A stretch of DNA of 8,258 nucleotides from Flavobacteriales bacterium (GTDB lineage Bacteria; Bacteroidota; Bacteroidia; Flavobacteriales; BACL11), in contig JABGXK010000131.1 in assembly GCA_018675825.1 (NCBI GenBank), positions 1 to 8,258 of the forward strand. The letters are read 5' to 3'. Shown in pieces: positions 1-8,100 of the stretch. Below the pieces are notes generated by a model. The model was not told the origin of the DNA and ran no database searches. It was given only the letters and a program-made list of their open reading frames with translations. The number at the start of each line of letters is the position of its first letter. Positions within the stretch are counted from its first letter, which is position 1. The translations under genes were made by a program, and so were the position numbers.

Positions 1-191
1 ATGTATCTATTGAAGAGGATCCAAATTCGACATGGCGACATAATCTATTTTTTGATTTAGTAACCCCAACAAAAAATAACTTCTATTGGCCTACAATTGT
101 TGTCATAAATGGAAAACATGAAAAACAGAGACAATTTGCTGGATTTCAGTCAAAGCCACAATTAATAAGAGCACTTAATAGAACAAAATAA
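1..191 (+). CDS. Thioredoxin-fold protein, C-terminal fragment (5' end outside window)
   Basis: This is the 3' end of a gene entering from the left. The frame starting at base 3 is open for 62 codons and ends with TAA at 189-191. The translation contains the segment YWPTIVVINGKHEKQRQFAG followed by a helix ending in LIRAL. This is the second half of a thioredoxin fold: the cis-proline (WPT), a beta strand, a G-containing turn, a last strand ending in a glycine, and the C-terminal helix. The catalytic CxxC region would lie upstream and cannot be seen, so it is unknown whether this is an active thiol-disulfide oxidoreductase or a redox-inactive relative. The exact family (thioredoxin, TlpA-like or DUF255-like) cannot be set from 62 residues. 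The ATG at 1-3 is in another frame that stops after 19 codons and is not its start. Confidence 0.75.
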   Translation, partial: VSIEEDPNSTWRHNLFFDLVTPTKNNFYWPTIVVINGKHEKQRQFAGFQSKPQLIRALNRTK

Positions 192-222
192 AAAAGAGAG
201 TTAATTCAATAACTCTCTCTTT
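186..222 (-). terminator. Intrinsic terminator of the tRNA-His gene
   Basis: A perfect 9-bp stem (195-203 with 210-218) closes a 6-base loop. Read on the minus strand, it follows the tRNA 3' end by five bases and is followed by a U-rich run (complement of 186-194, UUUUUAUUU). On the plus strand the hairpin is followed only by CTTTGGG, so it would terminate the thioredoxin-like gene poorly. The main direction is therefore the minus strand. The U-run overlaps the stop codon of the convergent thioredoxin-like gene. Confidence 0.7.
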
Positions 223-223
223 G

Positions 224-298
224 GGTGGCTGATGGGATTCGAACCCACGACCCCCGGCACCACAAACCAGTGCTCTAACCAACTGAGCTACAACCACC
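224..298 (-). tRNA. tRNA-His (anticodon GTG)
   Basis: The reverse complement folds as a full cloverleaf. The 7-bp acceptor stem GTGGTTG/CAGCCAC contains one U-G pair. The D stem is GCTC/GAGC. The anticodon stem CTGGT/GCCGG holds the loop TTGTGGT, and the T stem GTGGG/CCCAT holds the loop TTCGAAT. The anticodon GTG (plus-strand 261-263) reads histidine codons. The extra G at position -1 (base 298) opposite discriminator C73 (base 224) is the hallmark recognised by histidyl-tRNA synthetase and confirms the identity. The 3' CCA is not encoded (CAA follows), so it must be added by tRNA nucleotidyltransferase. The gene stands alone, with its own promoter-like element upstream and a hairpin terminator downstream. 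Confidence 0.97.
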
Positions 299-310
299 AT
301 TTTAGGCTTG

Positions 311-318
311 CAAATATA
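311..318 (-). promoter_or_regulatory. Putative -7 promoter element of tRNA-His
   Basis: On the minus strand these bases read TATATTTG, an exact match to the Bacteroidota -7 consensus TAnnTTTG. It lies 12 bases upstream of the tRNA 5' end (base 298), which leaves room for a transcription start and a very short 5' leader to be removed by RNase P. No clear TTG-type -33 element is visible at the usual distance, so the call rests on the -7 match and its position. Confidence 0.55.
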
Positions 319-350
319 TATTAATATTCATTAAATATAAATTACTTATA

Positions 351-358
351 TATATTTG
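351..358 (+). promoter_or_regulatory. Putative -7 promoter element of copA
   Basis: TATATTTG matches the Bacteroidota consensus TAnnTTTG and ends four bases before the copA ATG. Transcription normally begins only a few bases after this element, which would put the start at or next to the ATG and give a leaderless or nearly leaderless mRNA. No convincing -33 TTG element or metal-regulator operator (for example a palindrome) is visible in the 64-bp spacer. Confidence 0.5.
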
Positions 359-362
359 TTAA

Positions 363-2456
363 ATGAAAAATGAAGCGAAAAACACAATAATATTACATGT
401 AGATGGAATGACGTGTAATAATTGTGCTTCTGGTATTAAAAAACACCTTGAGAACAATCTAATAGAGGATGTGACTGTAAATTTCTCTTTAGGGGAAGTG
501 AGTTGTTCAATAAATAATAAAACACGAAAAGATGTTGCCACAATAATAGAAGCTATAGGTTACAAAGTAAAAACATCGAATGATAGTGATAATAAATTTT
601 CAAAAGTTGAGATTCTATTCTATACATCATTACTTTTTACTATACCACTATTTAGCCATATGTTTCTTGATGATAGTAATATACTACATAAACCTTTCAT
701 ACAACTTATACTATGCATACCAGTATATATAATCGGTATCTTTTATTTTGGGAAAAGTGCATTTGGATCTCTTAAAATAGGTGTTCCAAATATGGATGTT
801 TTAATTTTTATTGGTAGTTCTGCAGCATTTTTCTATAGTATATATGGATGGTGGTTTTATTATGGAACTGATAAAGTAAATGACTTTTTATTTTTTGAGA
901 CTACAGCCACTATAATCACTTTAGTTTTATTGGGTAATCTTATGGAGAAAAAGGCAGTAAAACAAACTACTACAGCAATAAAGGAACTGTCTGAAATTCA
1001 AAATATTATTGCAAAGAAAATAGAAGGTGAGAAAATAATTGAAGTCAAGTTTCAAGATATCAAACTTGGTGATATTTTAATAATTAATAGTGGAGATATT
1101 ATTCCAATTGATGGTCAAGTTATTTGGGGAAACTGTACTGTTGATGAATCAATGATCACAGGAGAAAGTTTGCCAATAACTAAAAATATTAAATCTAAAG
1201 TTACTGGAGGAACAATACTGAGCCATGGAAGTATTAAGATAAAAGTAATGAATGTAGGGAAAGAAACTATTCTATCTCAAATTATAGAACTTGTAAAGAA
1301 CTCACAAAAAAATCAACCCAAAATACAGAAGATTGGTGATAAAGTCAGTTCAATTTTCATACCTATAGTTCTGTCTATATCATTTGGAACATTTATTATT
1401 ACACATTTCTTTTTTAATATCCCAACTGATGAAGCCTTCTTCAGATCAATAGCAGTACTAGTTATCTCATGTCCATGTGCAATGGGTCTAGCAACCCCAA
1501 CAGCTATAATGGTAGGGATTGGAAGAGCTGCTAAAAATGGTATATTAATTAAAGGAGGACAAACCTTAGAGAAAATTGCTGATATAAAGAATATAGCCTT
1601 TGACAAAACTGGTACAATAACAACTGGAAACTTTAAAATTAATGACTTTAAAATTATTAATGGAGATGCAAAAGAGATAAAAAATATAGTATATAATATT
1701 GAAAAACATTCTTCTCATCCAATAGCTAATTCATTAATCAATGAATTAGCTGAGTATTCTAAAGATATAATCATAAATAATGTAAATGAAGAAAATGGAT
1801 TAGGTATCTCTGGAGATTATAATGGACATACTTATTTTATAGGAAAAGATATTAGTAATAATAAATATGATGTTTATATTAAAAAAGACAACAATCTAAT
1901 TGCAACAATTAATTTACAAGATGAAATTAAAGAAGGAACAAAAAAAATAATCCAAGAATTAAAAAACGATGGATACTCAACTATACTAATAAGTGGAGAC
2001 AGAAAAGAAAAATGTGAAAAGATTATTAAGATACTCTCTTTTAATAGTATTTTTTCAGAGCAATTACCAAAAAATAAATTAGAAAAAATTGAAGAGCTTA
2101 ATAATGAAAATGCTATCATGATGCTTGGAGATGGAATAAATGATGCTCCAGCACTAGCCAAAGCAACACTTGGAGTATCACTAGGAAACGCAAGCCAAAT
2201 AGCCATTCAATCATCAGAAATTATTCTATTAAATAATAATAATCTAAAACAATTACCGAAAGCACTTAAGATAGGGAAACACACACTATTAACTATAAAA
2301 CAAAATTTATTCTGGGCTTTTTCATATAATATTATAGCTATCCCAATGGCATGCTTAGGATTAATAGAACCTATGTCGGCTGCACTTTTTATGGCATTTT
2401 CTGATGTTGTTGTCATAGGAAACTCTATTAGATTAAAATTTAAGAATATTTTTTAG
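363..2456 (+). CDS. copA: Copper-exporting P1B-type ATPase (CopA-like)
   Basis: This inner-membrane pump uses ATP to export Cu(+) from the cytosol. The 697-residue product is complete and compact for the family, with one N-terminal heavy-metal-associated domain (GMTCNNC, metal ligands C18 and C21). Eight membrane segments lie near residues 84-101, 112-130, 145-168, 177-195, 331-352, 360-386, 642-664 and 667-688. Family motifs are present: TGES at 266-269 (actuator domain), CPC at 370-372 (membrane metal site), DKTGT with phosphorylated D414, SHP at 451-453 (nucleotide binding) and GDGIND at 589-594. Y655-N656 in the seventh segment and M677 and N687 in the eighth are typical of Cu(+) pumps. 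Position 681, normally the Ser of MxxxS, is Asp. The start is fixed by an in-frame TAA immediately before the ATG (360-362) and by the HMA domain beginning within about eight residues. There is no Shine-Dalgarno site. CcoI/FixI, the cbb3-oxidase copper loader, is a less likely identity because no cco genes are nearby. Confidence 0.93.
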   Translation: MKNEAKNTIILHVDGMTCNNCASGIKKHLENNLIEDVTVNFSLGEVSCSINNKTRKDVATIIEAIGYKVKTSNDSDNKFSKVEILFYTSLLFTIPLFSHMFLDDSNILHKPFIQLILCIPVYIIGIFYFGKSAFGSLKIGVPNMDVLIFIGSSAAFFYSIYGWWFYYGTDKVNDFLFFETTATIITLVLLGNLMEKKAVKQTTTAIKELSEIQNIIAKKIEGEKIIEVKFQDIKLGDILIINSGDIIPIDGQVIWGNCTVDESMITGESLPITKNIKSKVTGGTILSHGSIKIKVMNVGKETILSQIIELVKNSQKNQPKIQKIGDKVSSIFIPIVLSISFGTFIITHFFFNIPTDEAFFRSIAVLVISCPCAMGLATPTAIMVGIGRAAKNGILIKGGQTLEKIADIKNIAFDKTGTITTGNFKINDFKIINGDAKEIKNIVYNIEKHSSHPIANSLINELAEYSKDIIINNVNEENGLGISGDYNGHTYFIGKDISNNKYDVYIKKDNNLIATINLQDEIKEGTKKIIQELKNDGYSTILISGDRKEKCEKIIKILSFNSIFSEQLPKNKLEKIEELNNENAIMMLGDGINDAPALAKATLGVSLGNASQIAIQSSEIILLNNNNLKQLPKALKIGKHTLLTIKQNLFWAFSYNIIAIPMACLGLIEPMSAALFMAFSDVVVIGNSIRLKFKNIF

Positions 2457-2492
2457 TATTATTACAATACATTTTTAACTAAAACAAAAATT

Positions 2493-4406
2493 ATGAAAAA
2501 AACTTTTACATACCTAGCAGTAATTATATTTTGTACTACTGTTGTTGGGCAGAACTCACCATATAAAATTAAAAATGTAGATGTTAGCTCAGTAACACCA
2601 AAAAATATGGTAAGCGGTTATGAAACTTTAAGTAACCTAATCACAAATACTAACCCAAATACTATTGCAACTAAACTTATGAGTATGGATGAAGTTCTAA
2701 TTGGAACAACAACATATGATCTGCAATCAAATGCATCTGTAGATAATAGATTAATTAGACATAATGATGGAACTATCTCTGCAACATGGACAATGAGCGC
2801 TCAGTATGCAAGTGCATATTCTGATAGAGGAACTGGATATAATTTTTATGATGGTTCTAGTTGGGATTCTAGTCCTACTTCAAGATTAGAATCTTCTAGA
2901 GGAGGTTGGCCTTCAATGCTAACTACAGGATCTGGAAAAGAAATAGCAATAACGCATAATACTGATAATGGATATCTATTAATGACTCATCGTCCACAAG
3001 TAGGTTCTGGAACTTGGGATGAGCAAATTATCTCTTCAATGGATAGCAATGGTGTATATACTGATATAATTTGGAATAGAGCTGTAAGCGGAGGAGCTAA
3101 TGGAGAAAGCATACATATGGTGGGTGTTATTGCACCCTCTGGACTTGGAGGTAGCATTTGGAATGGTCTAGATGGAGCATTAGTTTATTACAGATCTCAA
3201 GATGGTGGAGTTACATGGGATATTAAAGACATGCAATTACCTACGCTTGATACTACTAAATATCTAGGTTTTAATGGAGATGATTATGCAATTGCTGCTG
3301 AAGGAGAAACTGTAGTTATTGCTTATTTTGGAGACTTAGATGATTCAGTACTCTTAAAATCAACAGATAATGGAAATACTTGGACAAGTACTGTTTTTCT
3401 AGATTTTCCAGTTGATAAATATGCTACAGATAGTGGAATAGATCTTGATGGAGATGGAGTAATGGATAGTGTCTACTCAACTGATGGAGCAGGAACAGTA
3501 TTATTAGATAATAATGGTTCAGCTCATGTTTTTTTCGGAAACATGAGACTACTTGATGCAGATCTTTCTGATGGAAACACTTCTTACTTTGGAGGAACTA
3601 GCGGTATAATTTACTGGAATGAAAACATGGGACCAGATGATTATTCAAACAACCCAATTTCTAGCCCATCCTTATGGTACTCAAATCTTCCCCAAATGAT
3701 AGCTTTTGCAGAAGATTTAGATGGTGATGGTATTCTTAATTATGTTGGAATTCCAACATATTATCTATCATTAGACTGTATGCCTAGCGCAGGAATTGAT
3801 AATCAAGGGAATATTTTTGTTACATATTCTTCACTTATGGAAAATATAGATCAAGGCTCTCAAAATTTTAGACATGTACATGCTATTAAAAGTATGGATG
3901 GAGGTACAACATGGAGTGTTCCTAAAGATATAACTCCCCACGATGTATGGAGTGGTGCTCAAGAATGTGTTTTTGCTAGAATGGATAGAAATGTAGATGA
4001 TAAAATAAGATTAATCTATCAAAAAGATTTTGAGCCAGGACTTGCAGTTAGAGGAGATGAAGATATAATTGACTTAAATGAAATTATTTATCTAGAACTT
4101 GATACAACAGAGTTAAGCTCAAGCTCAACAAGTATAATTAATAATGATATTAAAATAGATTTTTCAGTATATCCAAACCCAGCAAATGAAAAAATTACAT
4201 TAGAATTTATTAGTCATAACAGTAATAAAATTAATATATCAATAACTAATATCTTAGGTAAAGAAATTAAAAATTACTCTATTAATTCTATTATGGGAAC
4301 TAATAGATACAATATTGATTTAGATGATATTAAGAATGGGATTTACTTTCTAAATTTCAACAACAAAACTTTAGAATATATAGAGAAAATTATTATTTCT
4401 AAGTAG
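2493..4406 (+). CDS. Secreted Asp-box beta-propeller-like protein with T9SS sorting domain
   Basis: The substrate and reaction are unknown. The 637-residue product begins with a signal peptide (residues 1 to about 19, K-K then a hydrophobic stretch, likely cut before Q20). Three Asp boxes of the form SxDxGxTW (235-242, 290-297, 467-474) indicate a sialidase-like beta-propeller. Two EF-hand-like loops, DLDGDGVMD (317-325) and DLDGDGILN (408-416), could bind calcium. A serine-rich linker near 541-547 leads to a C-terminal sorting domain (about 553-637) with YPNP at 560-563 and a lysine-rich end. This is the type A signal that sends proteins across the outer membrane through the Bacteroidota type IX system. 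The canonical sialidase Arg-Ile-Pro motif is not seen, so sialidase activity is not claimed. The A-rich leader has no Shine-Dalgarno site. The gene follows copA by 36 nt with no visible promoter or terminator, so read-through is likely. Confidence 0.85.
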   Translation: MKKTFTYLAVIIFCTTVVGQNSPYKIKNVDVSSVTPKNMVSGYETLSNLITNTNPNTIATKLMSMDEVLIGTTTYDLQSNASVDNRLIRHNDGTISATWTMSAQYASAYSDRGTGYNFYDGSSWDSSPTSRLESSRGGWPSMLTTGSGKEIAITHNTDNGYLLMTHRPQVGSGTWDEQIISSMDSNGVYTDIIWNRAVSGGANGESIHMVGVIAPSGLGGSIWNGLDGALVYYRSQDGGVTWDIKDMQLPTLDTTKYLGFNGDDYAIAAEGETVVIAYFGDLDDSVLLKSTDNGNTWTSTVFLDFPVDKYATDSGIDLDGDGVMDSVYSTDGAGTVLLDNNGSAHVFFGNMRLLDADLSDGNTSYFGGTSGIIYWNENMGPDDYSNNPISSPSLWYSNLPQMIAFAEDLDGDGILNYVGIPTYYLSLDCMPSAGIDNQGNIFVTYSSLMENIDQGSQNFRHVHAIKSMDGGTTWSVPKDITPHDVWSGAQECVFARMDRNVDDKIRLIYQKDFEPGLAVRGDEDIIDLNEIIYLELDTTELSSSSTSIINNDIKIDFSVYPNPANEKITLEFISHNSNKINISITNILGKEIKNYSINSIMGTNRYNIDLDDIKNGIYFLNFNNKTLEYIEKIIISK

Positions 4407-4423
4407 AATTAATTATATAATAT

Positions 4424-4460
4424 AAAAAAACCGAGCTATAAAAGTTCGGTTTTTTTATTT
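4424..4460. terminator. Bidirectional intrinsic terminator between convergent genes
   Basis: The arms AAAAAAACCGAGC (4424-4436) and GTTCGGTTTTTTT (4444-4456) form a 13-bp stem with one G-U pair around a 7-base loop. Each strand has a G/C-containing core followed by a run of seven Ts, so the element can end transcription from both sides. It sits 18 bases after the stop of the secreted propeller gene and overlaps the stop codon of bshB1 on the other strand. Confidence 0.9.
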
Positions 4461-5156
4461 AAAATCTTTTAAGAGATTAACCTTAGAAAGCTGGTGGGTA
4501 ATAAAGCCTTCTGCATATTTACATGATGCTTGCCTACCAAGATCTTTAGCTCTATATGCAATACTATCTAAGAAATCCTTTGATGATATAATAGTATCAC
4601 TTTCTTTAGATTTAGGATTAAAAAACTGTGATTCATATGCATTGACTGCTTTAATCTTCTGATCAAAAAATAGTGAAATGTCAATAACGAAATCTGGAAT
4701 TATATTATTAAATTGAATGTAATGATATATAGCTTTTGGACGCCAAACTTCTTGATTAGTCTCTATTTTTTCTAAACCTGCTAGAAAACAAGCATCTATT
4801 GTTAATTGAGAAGCCCTAGCATGATCAGGATGTCTATCAGATGGTGCATTAGTTAAAACAATATCTGGTTTATATTTTCTAATCTTTTGTATTAAAATCT
4901 TTTTATGCTTATCATCATTAACAAAAAAACCATCATCAAAACTAAGATTCTCTCTTATTGTAAGTTTCATAATATTACTTGCAGTATTAGCTTCATTAAT
5001 TCTAACTTTAGCTGACCCTCTTGTGCCTAACTCCCCTTTAGTAAAATCGATAACCCCTACCTTTAACTTGTTACTAGTATGTTTAATGATTGTACCTCCA
5101 CAACCTAGTTCAGCATCATCTGGATGAGCCGCAAATACTAAGATATCTAATTTCAT
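4455..5156 (-). CDS. bshB1: Bacillithiol biosynthesis deacetylase BshB1
   Basis: BshB1 is a cytosolic zinc enzyme of the PIG-L/LmbE family. It removes the acetyl group from N-acetylglucosaminyl malate to give glucosaminyl malate, the second step of bacillithiol synthesis after BshA and before BshC. The 233-residue length is normal. The N-terminal motif AHPDDAELGCGG supplies zinc ligands H11 and D14 and the general base D13. The motif SDRHPDH (106-112) supplies the third zinc ligand H112 and the catalytic H109. The conserved TKGELGTRG segment (39-47) also fits BshB1 better than other LmbE deacetylases. Its ATG overlaps the ccsBA stop by one base (TAATG), which suggests translational coupling. 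There is no separate ribosome site and no promoter of its own is seen. The stop codon lies inside the shared terminator. bshA and bshC are not in the window. Confidence 0.92.
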   Translation of the reverse strand: MKLDILVFAAHPDDAELGCGGTIIKHTSNKLKVGVIDFTKGELGTRGSAKVRINEANTASNIMKLTIRENLSFDDGFFVNDDKHKKILIQKIRKYKPDIVLTNAPSDRHPDHARASQLTIDACFLAGLEKIETNQEVWRPKAIYHYIQFNNIIPDFVIDISLFFDQKIKAVNAYESQFFNPKSKESDTIISSKDFLDSIAYRAKDLGRQASCKYAEGFITHQLSKVNLLKDFK

Positions 5157-5158
5157 TA
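5154..5158 (-). promoter_or_regulatory. TAATG stop/start overlap of ccsBA and bshB1
   Basis: On the minus strand the ccsBA stop TAA (5158-5156) shares its last A with the bshB1 start ATG (5156-5154). No Shine-Dalgarno sequence precedes the ATG, so bshB1 is probably translated by ribosomes that have just ended ccsBA (termination-reinitiation). This also fixes the bshB1 start. Confidence 0.8.
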
Positions 5159-8100
5159 GTAATATTTATTAAATTTCCACTTTGCTAAAATAGCAGTTAC
5201 AATTGTAAGAGCTAATAAATACCAAACAAAAGAAGGTATTGGCATAGGATCTCCAGCCGCATAAGAATGTAATCCTGATAAGTAATAATTAACACCAAAG
5301 TATGTCATTATAATTGAGGATATTCCAATAAGAGAAGCAAGGTTAAAAATATAAAAACCGGATAATGCAGGTATTAACCTCATATGTAAAATAAAAACAT
5401 AAACTAAAACACTAACAAGAGCCCATGTCTCCTTTGGATCCCAACCCCAATATCTTCCCCAAGATTCATTTGCCCATACTCCTCCTAGAAAAGTTCCAAT
5501 TGCTAACATAAATAAACCAATAGTAATTGTCCTCTCATTAATTAATGTTAATTCTTTAATAGTATTTTTAAGTCTACTCAGGTTATTTTTGTTTGAAAAA
5601 ATAATTAGCCACAGAGAAAAAAGTCCTAAAACTGCACCTAATGCTAAAAACCCATAACTGGCTGTAATAATAGCTACATGTATCATTAACCAATAAGAAT
5701 TCAATACAGGAACAAGATTAGTAATCTCTGGATCTAACCAATTTAAATGAGCAACCATTAAAAATAGAGATGTAACAATAGTAGTGGCAGCAAGTGTCAT
5801 TTTAGATCTTCTACTAAAGATAATACCAGCAAGCATCGTTGCCCAAGCAATATATATCATAGATTCATAACCATTACTCCAAGGGGCATGACCAGAAATA
5901 ATCCATCGACTTGCTAAACCTAAAGTTTGAAAAAAGAAACCAAAAAATATAAAGCATAGAATTAATTTTATAGGAAATAAAAGGATCTTATTATTAAAAA
6001 TTTGAATTAAAAGAAGAATTAAAAGAATAAGACCAACAATAAAATAATAGATGAAAAGATTAGAAAATATATTAAGCTTATTGTATAAAACCTCAAGTTT
6101 AACTTTGTAATTTTGAGGCATTACCTGATTTCCATAACGATATTGAAATTTTGAGATATAAGAAACAACACTATCACATGTTGACCAATTATCATCAAAA
6201 ATTGCCTTATCTAAAGAGTTCATATACATCAACATTATATTAGAAACAAAAAGCGAGTCCTTACTAGAAAAAATACCGCTCTCCCTAGCAGTGTACCAAG
6301 TATTATTTGAGTCATTTGCTAAAGGGAAAAGCCTAAATATATCCCCATTATAAATAGTAAAACAAATATTAATACGTTCATCAACAGATATAATATCCTT
6401 ATCATATTTTCCTCTATTAATTGGGGCTTTGCTATTAACCTTTTTAACCTCATCTTTTAATTTATAATCTCCAGATTCATTAAAAAATGATCTAAAAGAA
6501 ACCCTGTCTTCTGTTGTTTCTAATAATAATTTTAATTTCTCATGACTTACTTTAATCATTGGTACATGACTCCATATTTTAGGGTTTTTTATCATTCCTA
6601 AAATTACTTGAGTAGAGGTTTGATTAGCAATTTTATTTTTTCTAGAGATCTTCCTTAAATATTCTGAACATACTGTATTAATAGGTTTTATACGACCACC
6701 AATATCTTGTATTAATAAACTCTCAAAATTTATAATATGATCATAATTGATAGTATTAGCTAAGATTACACTATCAGAATTATATGCAATAATATCTTTT
6801 ATACTTAAACTATCAGAATTATATGCATTTGCTGAAGCTATAAAGCTAAAACATCCAAATAATAATATTGTTATCTTACCCTTTATTTTATTAAGCTGCC
6901 TTCCTAAGTAAGAAAATCTTGTTTTAGATGTAAAAAACACCATAAGCATTCCTAAAGCTAATAAAGAATACCCAAAATAACTTACCAATGTTCCTACCAT
7001 ATCATGATTAACTGAGAGTACCGTACCCTTTTCATCTTGATCATATGAAGATTGAAAAAACCTATATCCCTTATAGTCTAAAACATTATTCATAAATATT
7101 CTAAAATCTTTTTTATATCCACCATCTTTAACTGTAACCTCAGCAGCAAAAGATGCTGGACTCATTGAGCCTGGATATCTTTCTAATTGAAAATCTCTTA
7201 GCATAATCCTAAAAGGAGTATAATAATTTTTTGATCCATAAGATAAATTAAAATGAATACCTCCAACAATAAATTCATTTGGATTAGATTTAAAACCCTT
7301 ACCTCCTATTAGAGTTACTATTTTTGAATCTTCATTACAATTAACATTAACAATAAGCGCATCATTACTTCCATCTTTCATTACTTTTGAAAAACTATAA
7401 ATTTCATCCTTACCACCATCAATAATTTCTTTTAAAACAAAATTTAAATCATTAACGGAGTAAAGTGTTTTCCTAGATAATAAGAAAGAAGAATTGGGAT
7501 CATAACTATTCATTATTCTATCAGCCATTTTCATAGATCCTATATCATATGGAGCATTACAAACCAACAAACTATCATCAGAAGAAATATTAATAGCACC
7601 TATGATTGGATTGTTAAAAGTAAAAATGAACCCTTTAATTTTCTTTTGTTCCTTATCTTTTAAATACTCTGACTGCATCCCATTATCTCCAGGAACTATT
7701 AGATGTAATGTTCTTACGCCATCATCACTTATTTTAAAAGTATCTCTTACATTTGGAAGAAAATCCACATAATCTATTGAAATATCATTGTCTAGAAAAT
7801 TTATTGGGATTGAAAAATTATTATTACTTATACCAGATAGAAATAATTTCTTATCATATTCTAATTGTACTTTTCTATTATCAACTTTAAGTTGTAAGAA
7901 CACATCATCAGAAACAATAATATTTGACTCATCACCTTCTCTAATATGCATCATACCTTCAAAACTATAATACCTAGTAATACCAGATCCAATTAATATA
8001 ACTATAAAAGCTAAATGGAATGTTAGAACAGCCAGTTTTTCTTTTCTAAATAAATTATATCTTTTTAAATTATAAATAAGACTAACAGTAAGGATTAAAA

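Noticed and set aside
1..60. ATG at position 1 as the start of a small gene
   Set aside because: That frame stops at 58-60 after 19 codons, while the frame beginning at base 3 gives a clear thioredoxin-fold C-terminus.
299..362. A riboswitch or metal-responsive operator upstream of copA
   Set aside because: The 64-bp spacer is almost pure A/T, with no inverted repeat or structured element beyond the two TATATTTG boxes.
1313..1606. Antisense open frames across copA (359-541, 1313-1606, 1874-2206, 2207-2416) and one across ccsBA (7788-7970)
   Set aside because: They lie opposite or across strongly supported genes, show no recognisable domain, and have no promoter or ribosome site. They are chance open frames.
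363..2456. Identity as CcoI/FixI, the cbb3 oxidase copper loader
   Set aside because: No ccoNOPGHS genes are adjacent, and the single classical GMTCxxC domain and overall layout fit CopA. It cannot be excluded fully from sequence alone.
2493..4406. Calling the secreted propeller protein a sialidase
   Set aside because: Asp boxes occur in many non-sialidase propellers, and the Arg-Ile-Pro motif and the catalytic arginine set cannot be identified.
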